Origin: Nocardioides immobilis
Lineage (GTDB): Bacteria > Actinomycetota > Actinomycetes > Propionibacteriales > Nocardioidaceae
Reading direction: 5' to 3'
DNA: 64,000 nucleotides
NCBI RefSeq assembly: GCF_003515065.1
Contig: NZ_QXGH01000029.1
Span: 1 to 64,000 of the forward strand
Part shown: piece by piece, positions 35,138 through 44,089 of the stretch
How positions within the stretch are numbered: position 1 is the first letter of the stretch
Layout of the letters: each line of letters begins with the position of its first letter
The notes under the pieces: generated by a model
The model's input: the letters and a program-made list of their open reading frames with translations, nothing else
What the model was told of the DNA's origin: nothing
Databases searched by the model: none
Program-made: the position numbers and the translations under genes

Positions 35138-36360
35138 CCGTCCTGGGTGACCGTTATCGACTCGGCGACGTGCTCGGACGTGGCGGCGTCGCCGACATAC
35201 GGCGAGCGCGGGACCCGGTGCTCGACCGCGACGTCGCCGTGAAGATCCTGCGGGACACGGTGGACGACGCCGACCGGAGCAGGTTCATGGGCGAGGCCAC
35301 GACGCTCGCGCGGCTGTCCCACCCCGGCCTGGTGACCGTGCTCGACGTCGGCGTCGCCGACGCGCAGCCCTACATCGTGATGGAGCTCGTAGAGGGGCCC
35401 ACCCTCGCCGCCGTGCTCCGTGACGGGGCGCTGCCGCTCGACCAGGTCGCGGTGATCGGGGACCAGCTGGCGTCGGCCATCGCCTACGCACACGAGCAGG
35501 GCGTGGTCCATCGCGACGTCAAGCCGGCCAACGTCCTCCTCGGCCAGGGCGGCGCCAAGCTGGCCGACTTCGGAATCGCCCGCCTGATCGGTGACACGGT
35601 GCGGCACACCCGGACCGGGATGACCGTCGGGACCCCTGCGTACGTGTCGCCCGAGCAGGTCCGGGGCGCGGCGGTGGGCCCGCCGACCGACGTCTACTCG
35701 CTCGGACTGGTCCTGCTCGAGGCCCTCACCGGGGAGCGCGCCTTCACCGGGACGCAGATGGAGGCTGCGCTCGCCCGGCTGCACCGGTCTCCTGCCGTCC
35801 CGGACGACCTCCCCGACGACTGGCGCGGGCTGCTCGCCGCCATGACCGCGACGGATCCGGGCGAGCGTCCGACCGCAGGCGCTGCCGCGGAGCGGATCCG
35901 GGCCCTCGCCTCGACCGCTCCTTCCGCCGCGCTCGCCGTGCCAACCGCCACGCAGGTCCTCGAGCCCACGCCGGCACCGTCGTCGGTGACCCAGGACGAC
36001 GTACCGACGGAGCGACTCCCCGACGGTGCCGCCGGCCCGGTCGGCCTCTCCGGCCCCGCCAAGGCCGTCGGCGCTGTGGTCGCCGTCGCTCTCGTCGTCG
36101 TCGCACTGGCGGTGGGTGGGGCCGTGCTGGGCGGCGGCGACGAGACGCCCGACGACCCGGCCACCACGCCCGCGACCTCCGCCAGCACCGAGCCGGAGCC
36201 CCGGGAGTCGGACACCACGACCGCCAGCGAGCCGGTCGTGACCGACACCGAGGAAGGCGAGGGCGAGGGCGGCGGGGGGAAGGGCAAGAAGGACAAGAAG
36301 AAGGACAAGGACAAGGGCGGCGGCAAGGGGAAGGGCAAGGGCGGCAAGGGGAAGGGCTAG
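35134..36360 (+). CDS. Membrane Ser/Thr protein kinase (PknB-like) with Lys/Gly-rich tail
   Basis: 408 residues. The kinase domain spans about 4-265: Gly loop LGRGGVADIRRA, Lys37 (AVKIL), catalytic Asp128 (HRDVKPANVLL), DFG in LADFGIARL, activation loop RTGMTVGTPAYVSPEQ. A Pro/Ala/Thr linker leads to one membrane helix (about 312-333). The outer part is a short acidic Thr/Glu stretch, then about 30 residues almost entirely Lys, Gly and Asp. There are no PASTA domains, so it is not a canonical PknB. The polybasic tail may touch anionic wall or lipid polymers. GTG start, coupled to a 23-codon ORF. Confidence 0.88.
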   Translation: MTVLGDRYRLGDVLGRGGVADIRRARDPVLDRDVAVKILRDTVDDADRSRFMGEATTLARLSHPGLVTVLDVGVADAQPYIVMELVEGPTLAAVLRDGALPLDQVAVIGDQLASAIAYAHEQGVVHRDVKPANVLLGQGGAKLADFGIARLIGDTVRHTRTGMTVGTPAYVSPEQVRGAAVGPPTDVYSLGLVLLEALTGERAFTGTQMEAALARLHRSPAVPDDLPDDWRGLLAAMTATDPGERPTAGAAAERIRALASTAPSAALAVPTATQVLEPTPAPSSVTQDDVPTERLPDGAAGPVGLSGPAKAVGAVVAVALVVVALAVGGAVLGGGDETPDDPATTPATSASTEPEPRESDTTTASEPVVTDTEEGEGEGGGGKGKKDKKKDKDKGGGKGKGKGGKGKG

Positions 36361-36394
36361 CGCCCGCCGGCCTCCCGAGGGTGTGGTCGGACCG

Positions 36395-37126
36395 TCACCA
36401 GACGACGCCGCGGTCGACCACCAGGTTCGCCCCGGTGACCGACGCCGCGGCGTCCGACGCAAGGAAGAGCAGGCTCTCGGCGACCTCGGCCGGGGGCATG
36501 AAGCCGGGCATGACGGACTGGCTCTTGGCGATCAGATTCCAGTCGACCGACGCCGGCAGGCCGGCGGCGGCCGCGTGGATCAGCGGGGTGTCGATGCCAC
36601 CGGGGGACACGCAGTTGACCCGCACGCCCTTGGTGCCGAGCTCGACCGCGAGCGAGCGCATCCCCAGCAGGAGGGCGGCCTTGGAGGCGCAGTACGGCGC
36701 GTTGTAGGGCTGGCCCATCACCGCGGAGATCGACGCGACCGAGACGACGTTGCCCTTGCTCTCGACGAGGGCGTCGGCGAACCCCTGCGCGAGCAGGAGG
36801 GGCGCCAGCGCGTTGACGTCGAACGCGCGTCGCAGCGCTGCGGCGGTGATCGTGCCGAGCTCGGCGAACTGCTGGACCCCCGCGACGTTGCACAGGACGT
36901 CGAGGCCGCCGAGGTCGGCGAGCACGTCGGCCACGAACCCGTCGCGGGCCCCGTCGTCGGAGAGGTCGCAGGTGACGATGTCGTCGCCCGGCACCACGTC
37001 GGTGCCGACCACGTGTGCGCCCTCGGCGCGGAACAGTGCTGCGACGACCAGGCCGAGGCCCCCGGCCGCGCCGGTGACGACGACCCGACGGTCGGTGAAG
37101 CGCTGTGCGCGGGACGGTTCGGTCAT
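36395..37126 (-). CDS. Short-chain dehydrogenase/reductase, probably KstR-like controlled
   Basis: 243 residues. VVVTGAAGGLGLVVAALF, NVAG, VASISAVMG and YCASK give the full SDR set. ATG 37126 has SD GAGGAGA; an alternative ATG at 37171 lies close to the operator. A KstR-like palindrome lies 54 bases upstream. SDRs in KstR regulons oxidise hydroxysteroids or side-chain hydroxyacyl-CoAs; the exact substrate is unknown. Confidence 0.9.
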   Translation of the reverse strand: MTEPSRAQRFTDRRVVVTGAAGGLGLVVAALFRAEGAHVVGTDVVPGDDIVTCDLSDDGARDGFVADVLADLGGLDVLCNVAGVQQFAELGTITAAALRRAFDVNALAPLLLAQGFADALVESKGNVVSVASISAVMGQPYNAPYCASKAALLLGMRSLAVELGTKGVRVNCVSPGGIDTPLIHAAAAGLPASVDWNLIAKSQSVMPGFMPPAEVAESLLFLASDAAASVTGANLVVDRGVVW

Positions 37127-37180
37127 GGCGATCTCCTCGGTGAGTACGGCGAGCACGTTGACACCCGCCACGGAGCAGAC

Positions 37181-37194
37181 TAGAACACGTTCTA
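37181..37194. promoter_or_regulatory. KstR-like operator
   Basis: TAGAACACGTTCTA fits the KstR consensus TnnAACnnGTTnnA at every fixed position. It lies between the divergent SDR and EthD-like genes, only 2 bases before the ATG of the latter. The identical 14-mer occurs at 48569-48582. Confidence 0.75.
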
Positions 37195-37196
37195 CT

Positions 37197-37790
37197 ATGG
37201 AGAAGATCGATCTGCTGATGTGGGACGACGCCGTGGCTGCGAGCGCGCCCGGTCTCGACGTACCGGGACTCCGCTCGCTGCAGGTGTCGGTCGCCGCCGA
37301 CCTCCCGGGCGCGACCCTGCTTCTCGGCGATGGTCCTGCGCTGAGGGGCGTTGCGGAGATCTGGGTCGACTCGGTGGACGTGTGGCCCGACGTCGTCGCG
37401 CAGGTCCCCGGCGACGCCTACCTGGTGACCGAGTCGGTGCCGAAGGTCGCTCCGCCAGGCGACTGGCTGACCCACTTCACCTGGTTCCCCAAGCCGGCAC
37501 GGTTGTCGGAGGAGGAGTTCTTCCACGGCTGGCACATGATCCACACGCCGTCGTCCGCGCGGCTGCACCCGCTCCGGCAGGGCTACGTCCGCGATGCCGT
37601 CGCCCGCACCCTGACCGCCGGGTCGCCGCCTGTCCGGGCGATCGTGAGCGAGTTCTTCGCCGAGGACGTCTACCTCGACCCGGCCCGACTTTTCGGCAGC
37701 CCGGACGAGCTGAAGAGCACGATCGAGGAGCTGCCGCTCTACGCGGACCAGGCGGACGTGTCGAGCTGCCCGGTCCGACGCGTCACGTGA
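37197..37790 (+). CDS. EthD-like/dimeric alpha-beta barrel domain protein
   Basis: 197 residues, beginning MEKIDLLMWDDAV. The middle has LTHFTWFPKPARLSEEEFFH and HMIHTPSSARLHPL, resembling EthD-domain proteins that often accompany P450s or ring-modifying enzymes. The ATG follows a KstR-like operator by 2 bases and lacks an SD, so translation may be leaderless. The 3' end overlaps the convergent patatin gene by 8 bases. Function uncertain. Confidence 0.75.
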   Translation: MEKIDLLMWDDAVAASAPGLDVPGLRSLQVSVAADLPGATLLLGDGPALRGVAEIWVDSVDVWPDVVAQVPGDAYLVTESVPKVAPPGDWLTHFTWFPKPARLSEEEFFHGWHMIHTPSSARLHPLRQGYVRDAVARTLTAGSPPVRAIVSEFFAEDVYLDPARLFGSPDELKSTIEELPLYADQADVSSCPVRRVT

Positions 37791-39348
37791 AGTGGCGGTC
37801 CCGCCAGCCCCGGAGCCGCGCCCGTGACATGCGCGCGGCCTCGATCAGGGGCTTCATCGACGGCGCCTTGCCGCGGATCACCGCGCTGAGACCGGCCTTC
37901 TCGTACGACGGCGCGTCGCCCTCCCACCACACCGGCTCCTGCATCGCAAGGACGAACGGGATCGCCTCCTCGGCCGAGGCGCGCCCCCAGGCGATCGCCT
38001 GGTCCAGGGCCGCGGCGTTGGGGGCGAGCGTCAGCGGCGACAGCGTCGGCGCGGTCTCGAGCAGGTAGTCGCAGTACGGCGCGTTCCGCACCATCTGCAG
38101 GTTCACCGCGCGGGTGATGGGCGTGAGCCACAGGTGGCGCGGGTCGAGCTGCGGGTGGAAGCAGTCGAGGGCGAGGTACGTCGCGTTCCGGGTGCCGAGG
38201 CGCCCGCGCTGGACCTTGATCCATGCCTGCTCGGCGGGCACGTTGCTCGCCGCGACCCCGTCGACCAGGGCGGACACGTCCTTGATGGCGAGGAAGTCGT
38301 CGAGCAGCGGGACCATCGCCGGGTCGTTGGTCTCGTGGTGCAGCACGCCCGGGATCGCGGCGGAGAACGACGCGGCGTCGACGATGTTGAGCTCGCGGGT
38401 GAGCTTGTCGCCGCCGAGGACGAGCGGCTTCACCATCCGGGTGTCGATGAAGGAGGCGACCTGCCAGAGTCGACGGACGACCTGCGGCCCGAGCCCGATC
38501 GGCCGCACCGGGAGCGAGCGGAGCTGCATCGCGGCCAGCTCCTGCCGGCGGAAGGACGCCGGGAGTCGCTTGAAGATCTCGCGGTGCACCCCGGACACGA
38601 CGGTGTCGAACGGGATCGCGGTGTCCTTCATCCGAAGTGGGCGCCCGTCCGGGCCCTCGAACATGGCGGCGGCGTACTCGTCGAAGCGCAGCGACAGCAC
38701 GCTGGTCAGCCCGTGCCGGCGGCGGAGCGGCTCCGGCCCGAGGAGGGCGCGATAGGTCAGCGAACGAGCGAACTCGATGTAGTCCTCGAACGGGATCGGC
38801 AGCTGGCGCGCGAAGACACTGCCGAGGACCGCGCCGATCGACCCGCCGACGAGGTAGTCAGGCACCAGTCCGGCTTCGACGAACCGCTGGGCCGCCCCGA
38901 CGTAGACGAAGCCGGCGCCGCCGCCACCGCCGAGGATCAGCACCAGGCTCTTGCAGCCGACCTCGGCGTCGAGCTCGGCCTCGGAGAAGTCGTTGCGATG
39001 GTTCTCGATCAGCTGGCGCCGCTGCTCGTCCATCTCCGGCTCGAGCGCGGCCAGCGCGTCCCGGGCGCGCGCCAGCCGGCCGGCGGGCAGGCCCTCGTGG
39101 CGCAGCGGTCCGGTCAGCTCGTCGACGACGCGCTGGCGCCAGGGGAGGAGCTCGTCGGTGACGTCGATGTCGCCGCGTCCGCTTGCGGCCCGCGGACCGG
39201 CGGCGCCGGGCTCGAACACCGTCAGCCGGGCGAACGAGATCAGGTAGCGCAGCCGGCGCAGCTCCTCCGTCGTGAGCACGTCCGGCTCGTCGACATGGGC
39301 GCGCACGAGTGCGCGCTCCATCTGCTGCAGGAGGAGCTGGTCGTCCAT
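37783..39348 (-). CDS. Patatin-like phospholipase/lipase
   Basis: 521 residues. An N-terminal helical region of about 140 residues precedes the patatin core: oxyanion loop LGGGGGAGFVYVGA, nucleophile Ser in GGSIGA, and Asp in LVDGVAAS. This architecture is that of patatin/DUF3336-type acylglycerol lipases that act on stored or membrane lipids. No signal peptide. It shares a transcription direction with the PlsC gene upstream, 6 bases away, so lipid hydrolysis and re-acylation are probably co-expressed. Confidence 0.88.
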   Translation of the reverse strand: MDDQLLLQQMERALVRAHVDEPDVLTTEELRRLRYLISFARLTVFEPGAAGPRAASGRGDIDVTDELLPWRQRVVDELTGPLRHEGLPAGRLARARDALAALEPEMDEQRRQLIENHRNDFSEAELDAEVGCKSLVLILGGGGGAGFVYVGAAQRFVEAGLVPDYLVGGSIGAVLGSVFARQLPIPFEDYIEFARSLTYRALLGPEPLRRRHGLTSVLSLRFDEYAAAMFEGPDGRPLRMKDTAIPFDTVVSGVHREIFKRLPASFRRQELAAMQLRSLPVRPIGLGPQVVRRLWQVASFIDTRMVKPLVLGGDKLTRELNIVDAASFSAAIPGVLHHETNDPAMVPLLDDFLAIKDVSALVDGVAASNVPAEQAWIKVQRGRLGTRNATYLALDCFHPQLDPRHLWLTPITRAVNLQMVRNAPYCDYLLETAPTLSPLTLAPNAAALDQAIAWGRASAEEAIPFVLAMQEPVWWEGDAPSYEKAGLSAVIRGKAPSMKPLIEAARMSRARLRGWRDRHFT

Positions 39349-39354
39349 GGGCGC

Positions 39355-40119
39355 CTACCCCTTCTTGCGGGCTGCCGCCTTGCGCTGGGCCCGGAGCCGG
39401 CGCTCCTCGGCGTACGCCGCAGCCGCCTCCTCGATCGTGGGCGCCGAGCCGCCGTACTGCTTCGGCAGCCACCAGGCTCCCTCGGGGCGCTCCTCCGCCG
39501 GCGTCGCGAGGATCAGCCGGTCGAGCATCGCCTCCATCCGTGACCGCAGCTCGGCCGTCTCCGCGATCGGGTCCTCGCCGGTGGGGTACATCGGCTCGCC
39601 GACCTCGATGTCGATGCGCTGGTGCCGCGACAGGTCGGCCTTGCGGCCCTTGGTGAGGATCCGGTGGGTGCCCCAGAGCACCACGGGGATCAGCGGTGCG
39701 TCGGCGCGGGCGGCGATCCGCACCGCGCCGGTCTTCAGCTCCTTGATCAGGAAGCTCTGCGAGATCGTGCTCTCGGGGAAGATCCCGACGACCTCGCCCG
39801 CACGGATGGCCTCCTCGGCGCGCTCCATCGACTCCAGGCCGGCGGACCGGTCGACGCTGATGTGCTTGAACGAACGCATCACGGGCCCGCCGATCGGGTG
39901 GTCGAAGACCTCCCGCTTCGCCATGAACCGGGTCAGCCGCCCCTGCTTCTCGCCCGGGTAGCCGGCCATCAGGTAGTCGACGTACGACAGGTGGTTGATC
40001 GCCAGCAGGGCTCCACCCTCGCGGGGGATGTGCTCGGTCCCGGTCATGTTGATCTTCATGTCCGCGACCCGGAACCAGGTCTTGGCGAGCGCGATGGTGA
40101 TCGGATAGGTGATGTCCAT
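39355..40119 (-). CDS. 1-acyl-glycerol-3-phosphate acyltransferase family protein (PlsC-like)
   Basis: 254 residues. Acyltransferase blocks: NHLSYVDY (HX4D), FKHISVDRS, VGIFPESTISQ (FPEGT variant with Ser) and PLIPVVLWGTHRI. The C-terminal 35 residues are Ala/Arg/Lys-rich. An N-terminal amphipathic or membrane-skimming segment is likely. The frame is open far upstream; ATG 40119 gives the family start. TACGCT lies 9 bases upstream. It would acylate lysophosphatidate or a related acceptor. Confidence 0.88.
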   Translation of the reverse strand: MDITYPITIALAKTWFRVADMKINMTGTEHIPREGGALLAINHLSYVDYLMAGYPGEKQGRLTRFMAKREVFDHPIGGPVMRSFKHISVDRSAGLESMERAEEAIRAGEVVGIFPESTISQSFLIKELKTGAVRIAARADAPLIPVVLWGTHRILTKGRKADLSRHQRIDIEVGEPMYPTGEDPIAETAELRSRMEAMLDRLILATPAEERPEGAWWLPKQYGGSAPTIEEAAAAYAEERRLRAQRKAAARKKG

Positions 40120-40167
40120 GATGGGCGAAGCGTAGCGGCGCGCTCGGCCCGGGTGCTTGGGTGAAGC

Positions 40168-41148
40168 ATGGCCGAGATCCAGACCGTCCGGGGGCCGGTG
40201 GACACCGCCGACCTCGGCGCCACCCTCATGCACGAGCACGTCTTCATCCTCACTCCCGACGTGCACGCGAACTACCCCGAGGAGTGGGGGGACGAGGACA
40301 CGCGGGTCGCGGACGCCGTACAACGGCTGCAGAAGGCGTACGACGCCGGCGTCCGCACCATCGTCGATCCGACCGTCGTGGGGCTGGGCCGCTACATCCC
40401 GCGGATCCAGCGGATCATGGAGCAGGTGCCGATCAACCTGGTCGTCGCGACCGGCGTCTACACCTACAACGACGCGCCGAGGTTCTTCAGCTATCGCGGG
40501 CCGGCGCTCAACGAGGTGCTCGGCTCGGAGCTGCCGGACCCGATGGTGGACATGTTCGTCAGCGACATCCGCGACGGCATCGCGGGCACCGGGGTCCGCG
40601 CCGGGATGCTCAAGTGCGCCATCGACCACCAGGGGATGACGCCCGGGGTGGAGCGGGTGATGCGCGCGGTCGCCAAGGCGCACCTCGCGACCGGCGTGCC
40701 GATCACCGTCCACACTCATCCCGGCGAGCAGTCCGGGCTCGAGGTCAAGCGGGTGATGTGCGACGAGGAGGGCGTGGATCCGGGCCGGATCGTGCTCGGC
40801 CACAGCGGCGACACGACCGACTGCGACCACATCTCCGCGCTGGCGGATGCAGGCTTCGTGCTCGGGATGGACCGGTTCGGGATCAACCTCGACACGACGT
40901 TCGAGGCGCGCGCCGACACGCTGCTCGAGATGCTCCGCCGCGGGTACGGCGAGCGGATGGTGCTCTCCCAGGACGCGTCCTGCTACATCGACTGGGTCGA
41001 CCCGAACGTGATGGCGTTCCTCTCGCAGTGGCACTACACGCACCTGTTCGAGGACGTGTTCCCCTATGTGCTCGAGCACGGTGCCACCCAGGAGCAGATC
41101 GACACGATGCTGGTCGACGTACCTCGTCGCTTCCTCGAGGGCGCATGA
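40168..41148 (+). CDS. Phosphotriesterase-family metal hydrolase (probable lactonase)
   Basis: 326 residues. Metal ligands are His22 and His24 (LMHEHVF), the carboxylated Lys149 (MLKCAID), His in TVHTHPGEQ and GHSGDTTD, and Asp in LSQDASC. The family includes phosphotriesterases, lactonases (PLL) and esterases; the natural activity is often lactone hydrolysis. In a region with a Baeyer-Villiger monooxygenase, which makes esters or lactones, lactone opening would fit. It precedes and overlaps a TetR gene by ATGA. Confidence 0.88.
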   Translation: MAEIQTVRGPVDTADLGATLMHEHVFILTPDVHANYPEEWGDEDTRVADAVQRLQKAYDAGVRTIVDPTVVGLGRYIPRIQRIMEQVPINLVVATGVYTYNDAPRFFSYRGPALNEVLGSELPDPMVDMFVSDIRDGIAGTGVRAGMLKCAIDHQGMTPGVERVMRAVAKAHLATGVPITVHTHPGEQSGLEVKRVMCDEEGVDPGRIVLGHSGDTTDCDHISALADAGFVLGMDRFGINLDTTFEARADTLLEMLRRGYGERMVLSQDASCYIDWVDPNVMAFLSQWHYTHLFEDVFPYVLEHGATQEQIDTMLVDVPRRFLEGA

Positions 41149-41762
41149 CCTCGAAGCAGAGCCGGCTGCCCGCGCCAGAACGCCGCGAGAAGATCCTCGC
41201 CGCGGCGCTCGAGGTCTTCTCGGAGCGCGGCTACTCGGCGTCGGTCGGCGAGATCGCCACGGCGGCCGGGGTCACCCGGACGGTGCTCTACTACTACTTC
41301 CCGGCGAAGAACGACCTGTTCATCGCCGTGCTCGAGTCGCTGCTGACGCAGGTCCTCAAGTACGTCGCCCCGGCCGCGGCCGAGGCGGACGCCCACGAGG
41401 ACCGCGCCCGGGCCGTGATCGGAGCGCTGATCCGGTTCGCGGAGGACAACCCGAGGTCCTGGAAGATCATCTTCACCCAGGTCGAGGACACGGACCCCGA
41501 GGTGGCCGAGGTCCTCGCCACGATGGAGGAGATGGGTCGCCAGACCGCCCTGCTCCTGTTCGCCGAGGAGATCGACGAGCTCGGGCTGGACCTGGACCAC
41601 CCGCGGACCCAGGTCATGGCCGAGCTGCTGTTCGGCGGCGCGGCCCAGGTCATGCGGTGGTGGAGCGCCCATCCGGAGATCCCCCGCGCGGTGGTGGAGC
41701 GGGCGGTGTTCGACCTGGTCTGGAACGGCGTCGCGGGCGTGACCCGGATGCCCGACGCCTAA
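41145..41762 (+). CDS. TetR-family regulator
   Basis: 205 residues. HTH: REKILAAALEVFSERGYSAS to VTRTVLYYYFPAKNDLFIAV. The C domain begins near NPRSWKIIFTQVEDTD. Start ATG 41145 overlaps the phosphotriesterase-like stop. Its stop codon TAA runs directly into a 34-bp inverted repeat (41761-41794), a candidate self-recognised site ahead of the UbiB-like gene. Confidence 0.9.
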   Translation: MTSKQSRLPAPERREKILAAALEVFSERGYSASVGEIATAAGVTRTVLYYYFPAKNDLFIAVLESLLTQVLKYVAPAAAEADAHEDRARAVIGALIRFAEDNPRSWKIIFTQVEDTDPEVAEVLATMEEMGRQTALLLFAEEIDELGLDLDHPRTQVMAELLFGGAAQVMRWWSAHPEIPRAVVERAVFDLVWNGVAGVTRMPDA

Positions 41763-41794
41763 TCGACACCTCTGTCTAGACACTGGTGTCGATT
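41761..41794. promoter_or_regulatory. 34-bp near-perfect inverted repeat, operator array or terminator
   Basis: Outer arms AATCGACACC (41761-41770) and GGTGTCGATT (41785-41794) are perfectly complementary. The centre TGTCTAGACA (41773-41782) is itself a perfect palindrome; only the two spacer dinucleotides (TC, CT) fail to pair. Three GACA/TGTC steps in a row suggest overlapping TetR sites. As RNA it would fold into one long hairpin and could also terminate the upstream operon. Confidence 0.6.
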
Positions 41795-41836
41795 GCGGCG
41801 ATACTCCGTGCAGAGTCGAACGCACAGGAGAGCCAC

Positions 41837-43231
41837 GTGGCGCCCAAGACCCGCACCTCCCGGACCGGCCGGCTGGCCCAGCTCGGTGGCATGGCCACCG
41901 GTCAGGCGGCCATGCACGTCGGCACCCGCACCGCCAACAAGTTCCGGACCGACGAGCGGGCGGCCGCCGCGCTCGAGGCCCGCAACATCGAGATGGCGGA
42001 ACGCCTGGTCACCGTCCTCGGCACCATGAAGGGCGCCGCGCAGAAGCTCGGTCAGATGCTGTCGATGCTCGACGGTGGCCTGATCCCGTCCAGCCACCGG
42101 GAGGAGTTCCAGGCCAAGCTGGCGGCCCTGCAGGACAACGCGCCGAAGGTGCCGTGGCCGAAGATGCGCAAGCAGATCGAGGGCGAGCTCGGCACCTCGC
42201 TCGCCGAGGCCTTCCGGAGCTTCGACGAGACGCCCGTCGCTGCGGCGTCGATCGGACAGGTCTACCGCGCGGTGACGCACGACGGCCGCGACGTCGCGGT
42301 CAAGGTGCAGTACCCCGGCATCGCCACCGCCGTCCGCGCGGACCTGAAGAACCTGTCCCTGTTCGTGCGGGTCTACGGCAAGTTCCTGCACGAGGGCCTG
42401 GACGCGAAGCAGCTCGCGGCCGAGCTCGAGGCGAGGATCACCGAGGAGCTCGACTACGTCCTCGAGGCCGAGAACACGCGCACGGTCGGCCGCGCCTTCC
42501 GCGACCACCCGTTCATCCGGATCCCCTCCGTGGTCGGCGAGCTCTCCACGGAGCGGGTGCTCACGACCGAGTGGGTCGACGGCAAGCCGCTGAGCAGTGC
42601 GTACGACGCCGACCTGGCCACCCGCAACCGCATCGCCGAGATCCTGTTCCGCTTCTACTCGGGATCGCCGTACCGGCTGCACATGTACAGCGGTGACCCG
42701 CATCCCGGCAACGCCCTCGTGCTTCCGGACGGGCGGATGGCGTTCCTCGACTTCGGGCTGTTCAAGCGCTTCGACCCGGCCGCTGCCGAGGCGGAGCTCG
42801 CGATCTACCGGTCCGCCGTCGCCGGCGACGGTGAGGAGCTGCGACGGGTGCTGCACGAGATCGGCTTCGTGCCCGACTCCGAAGGCACCGATGTCGACGA
42901 GCTCGTGGACGTCGCGAGGACGGCCGGGTGGTGGTTCCTGTCCGACGAGGAGCTCGAGATCACCTCGCGCAGGGTCAACAAGATGGCCGCCAAGTTCGCA
43001 GACCCGCGGTCGAGCTACTACAAGTTCGCGCAGAAGCAGAACCTGCCGGCGGAGCACGCCTTCCGTGCCCGCGCCGACGCGCACCTGATCGCCATCGTCG
43101 GCCAGCTCAACCCGACCATCAACCTGCACCGGGTCGCGCGCGAGTGGATCTACGGCGAACCGCCGGTGACCGATCTCGGTCGGCAGCAGCTCGCCTGGGA
43201 GCAGGAGGTCGGCCGTGTCGTCCCCGCTTGA
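41837..43231 (+). CDS. ABC1/UbiB-family atypical kinase
   Basis: 464 residues. MKGAAQKLGQMLSM is the KxGQ motif, AAASIGQVYRA the Ala-rich nucleotide loop, VAVKVQYPGI the Lys, YSGDPHPGNALV the catalytic loop and AFLDFGLF the metal motif. UbiB/COQ8 proteins support quinone and lipid metabolism by an ATPase activity. GTG 41837 behind CAGGAGAG was chosen over ATG 41786, which falls within the inverted repeat. A small coiled-coil gene overlaps its 3' end. Confidence 0.9.
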   Translation: MAPKTRTSRTGRLAQLGGMATGQAAMHVGTRTANKFRTDERAAAALEARNIEMAERLVTVLGTMKGAAQKLGQMLSMLDGGLIPSSHREEFQAKLAALQDNAPKVPWPKMRKQIEGELGTSLAEAFRSFDETPVAAASIGQVYRAVTHDGRDVAVKVQYPGIATAVRADLKNLSLFVRVYGKFLHEGLDAKQLAAELEARITEELDYVLEAENTRTVGRAFRDHPFIRIPSVVGELSTERVLTTEWVDGKPLSSAYDADLATRNRIAEILFRFYSGSPYRLHMYSGDPHPGNALVLPDGRMAFLDFGLFKRFDPAAAEAELAIYRSAVAGDGEELRRVLHEIGFVPDSEGTDVDELVDVARTAGWWFLSDEELEITSRRVNKMAAKFADPRSSYYKFAQKQNLPAEHAFRARADAHLIAIVGQLNPTINLHRVAREWIYGEPPVTDLGRQQLAWEQEVGRVVPA

Positions 43232-43481
43232 TCAGGTGCGCAGCATCCTCGAGCCGCTCGTCGACCAGCCGGTCGCCCAGCGGCTGCTGTCGGAGGCCTC
43301 CGCGATGCGCGACCGGACGCTGCGGGCGCAGGAGGCTGCTCTCGGTGCCCTGAACCTGCCGACCGCCGCTGACCTCGCCAAGCTCGAGCGCCGCCTGAAG
43401 AGCCTGACCGACGCGGTCGCCCGCCTCGACGACCACCTCGACCGGCTCGAGACCCGCATCCGGCGGCTCGAGCAGCCTTAG
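43215..43481 (+). CDS. Small coiled-coil protein (phasin-like)
   Basis: 88 residues, GTG start behind GCAGGAGG, overlapping the UbiB-like gene by 17 bases. Residues 45-86 form a heptad-rich Leu/Arg coiled coil (LAKLERRLKSLTDAVARL). No membrane or signal segment. It resembles short polyester-granule or membrane-associated phasin-like proteins, but no firm family is visible. Tight overlap suggests it acts with the UbiB-like protein. Its TAG interlocks with the TAA of the convergent TetR. Confidence 0.7.
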   Translation: MSSPLDQVRSILEPLVDQPVAQRLLSEASAMRDRTLRAQEAALGALNLPTAADLAKLERRLKSLTDAVARLDDHLDRLETRIRRLEQP

Positions 43482-44089
43482 TCCGATCGGGTCGTCGGCT
43501 GGGCCCGCTCCAGGAACGAGCGCAGCAGGTCGACCAGGCTGGTGACGGGCAGCTCGGGGTCGAAGGCCCGCTGGACGCCCAGCCCGATGCCGAGCGCGAG
43601 CAGCTGGACGGCGGCGTCGTCGGCGGGGAGCGGCAGGGTCAGGTCCAGGTCGGCGGCCTGCTGCTCGATCAGGTCGGCGATGGCTGCGGTGAGCTCGCGG
43701 CGGCGGCCGGCGAGGGCCTGGTTGATGCCGGCCACGTGGCGGTTGCTGGTCGCGAACTCGACCTCGAGGGCCGTCCAGCCGACATCGCCGATGTTCTCGT
43801 CGGCCCACTTCTCGAACGCGTCGATCCGGTCCTCGGCCGTCTCGGCGCCCACCACCGCCGACGCGAGCGACATCGCTCGTTCGAGGTGGAGCACGTCCAG
43901 CACGGCGAGGCCGAGCTCGTGCTTGGTCGCGAAGTTGGAGTAGACGGCGCCCTTCGAGAAGCCCGCCTCGGCGGCCACCTTGTCGAGCGACGTCGCGTTG
44001 TAGCCGTCCCTCAGGAAGAGCCGGTGCGCGGTCTCGACCAGCCGCTCGCGCGTCTGCGCGTGCGACTCCTTGCGCGTGATCCGGCCCAC
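43478..44089 (-). CDS. TetR-family repressor of the patatin-BVMO-SDR operon
   Basis: 203 residues. HTH: TRERLVETAHRLFLRDGYNA to FSKGAVYSNFATKHELGLAV. GTG 44089 is the only sensible start; there is no SD, and TATCCT lies 6 bases upstream, so the transcript is probably leaderless. Only 59 bases separate it from the divergent patatin gene, and they contain two TTCGAA-centred palindromes, its likely operators. Confidence 0.88.
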   Translation of the reverse strand: MGRITRKESHAQTRERLVETAHRLFLRDGYNATSLDKVAAEAGFSKGAVYSNFATKHELGLAVLDVLHLERAMSLASAVVGAETAEDRIDAFEKWADENIGDVGWTALEVEFATSNRHVAGINQALAGRRRELTAAIADLIEQQAADLDLTLPLPADDAAVQLLALGIGLGVQRAFDPELPVTSLVDLLRSFLERAQPTTRSD

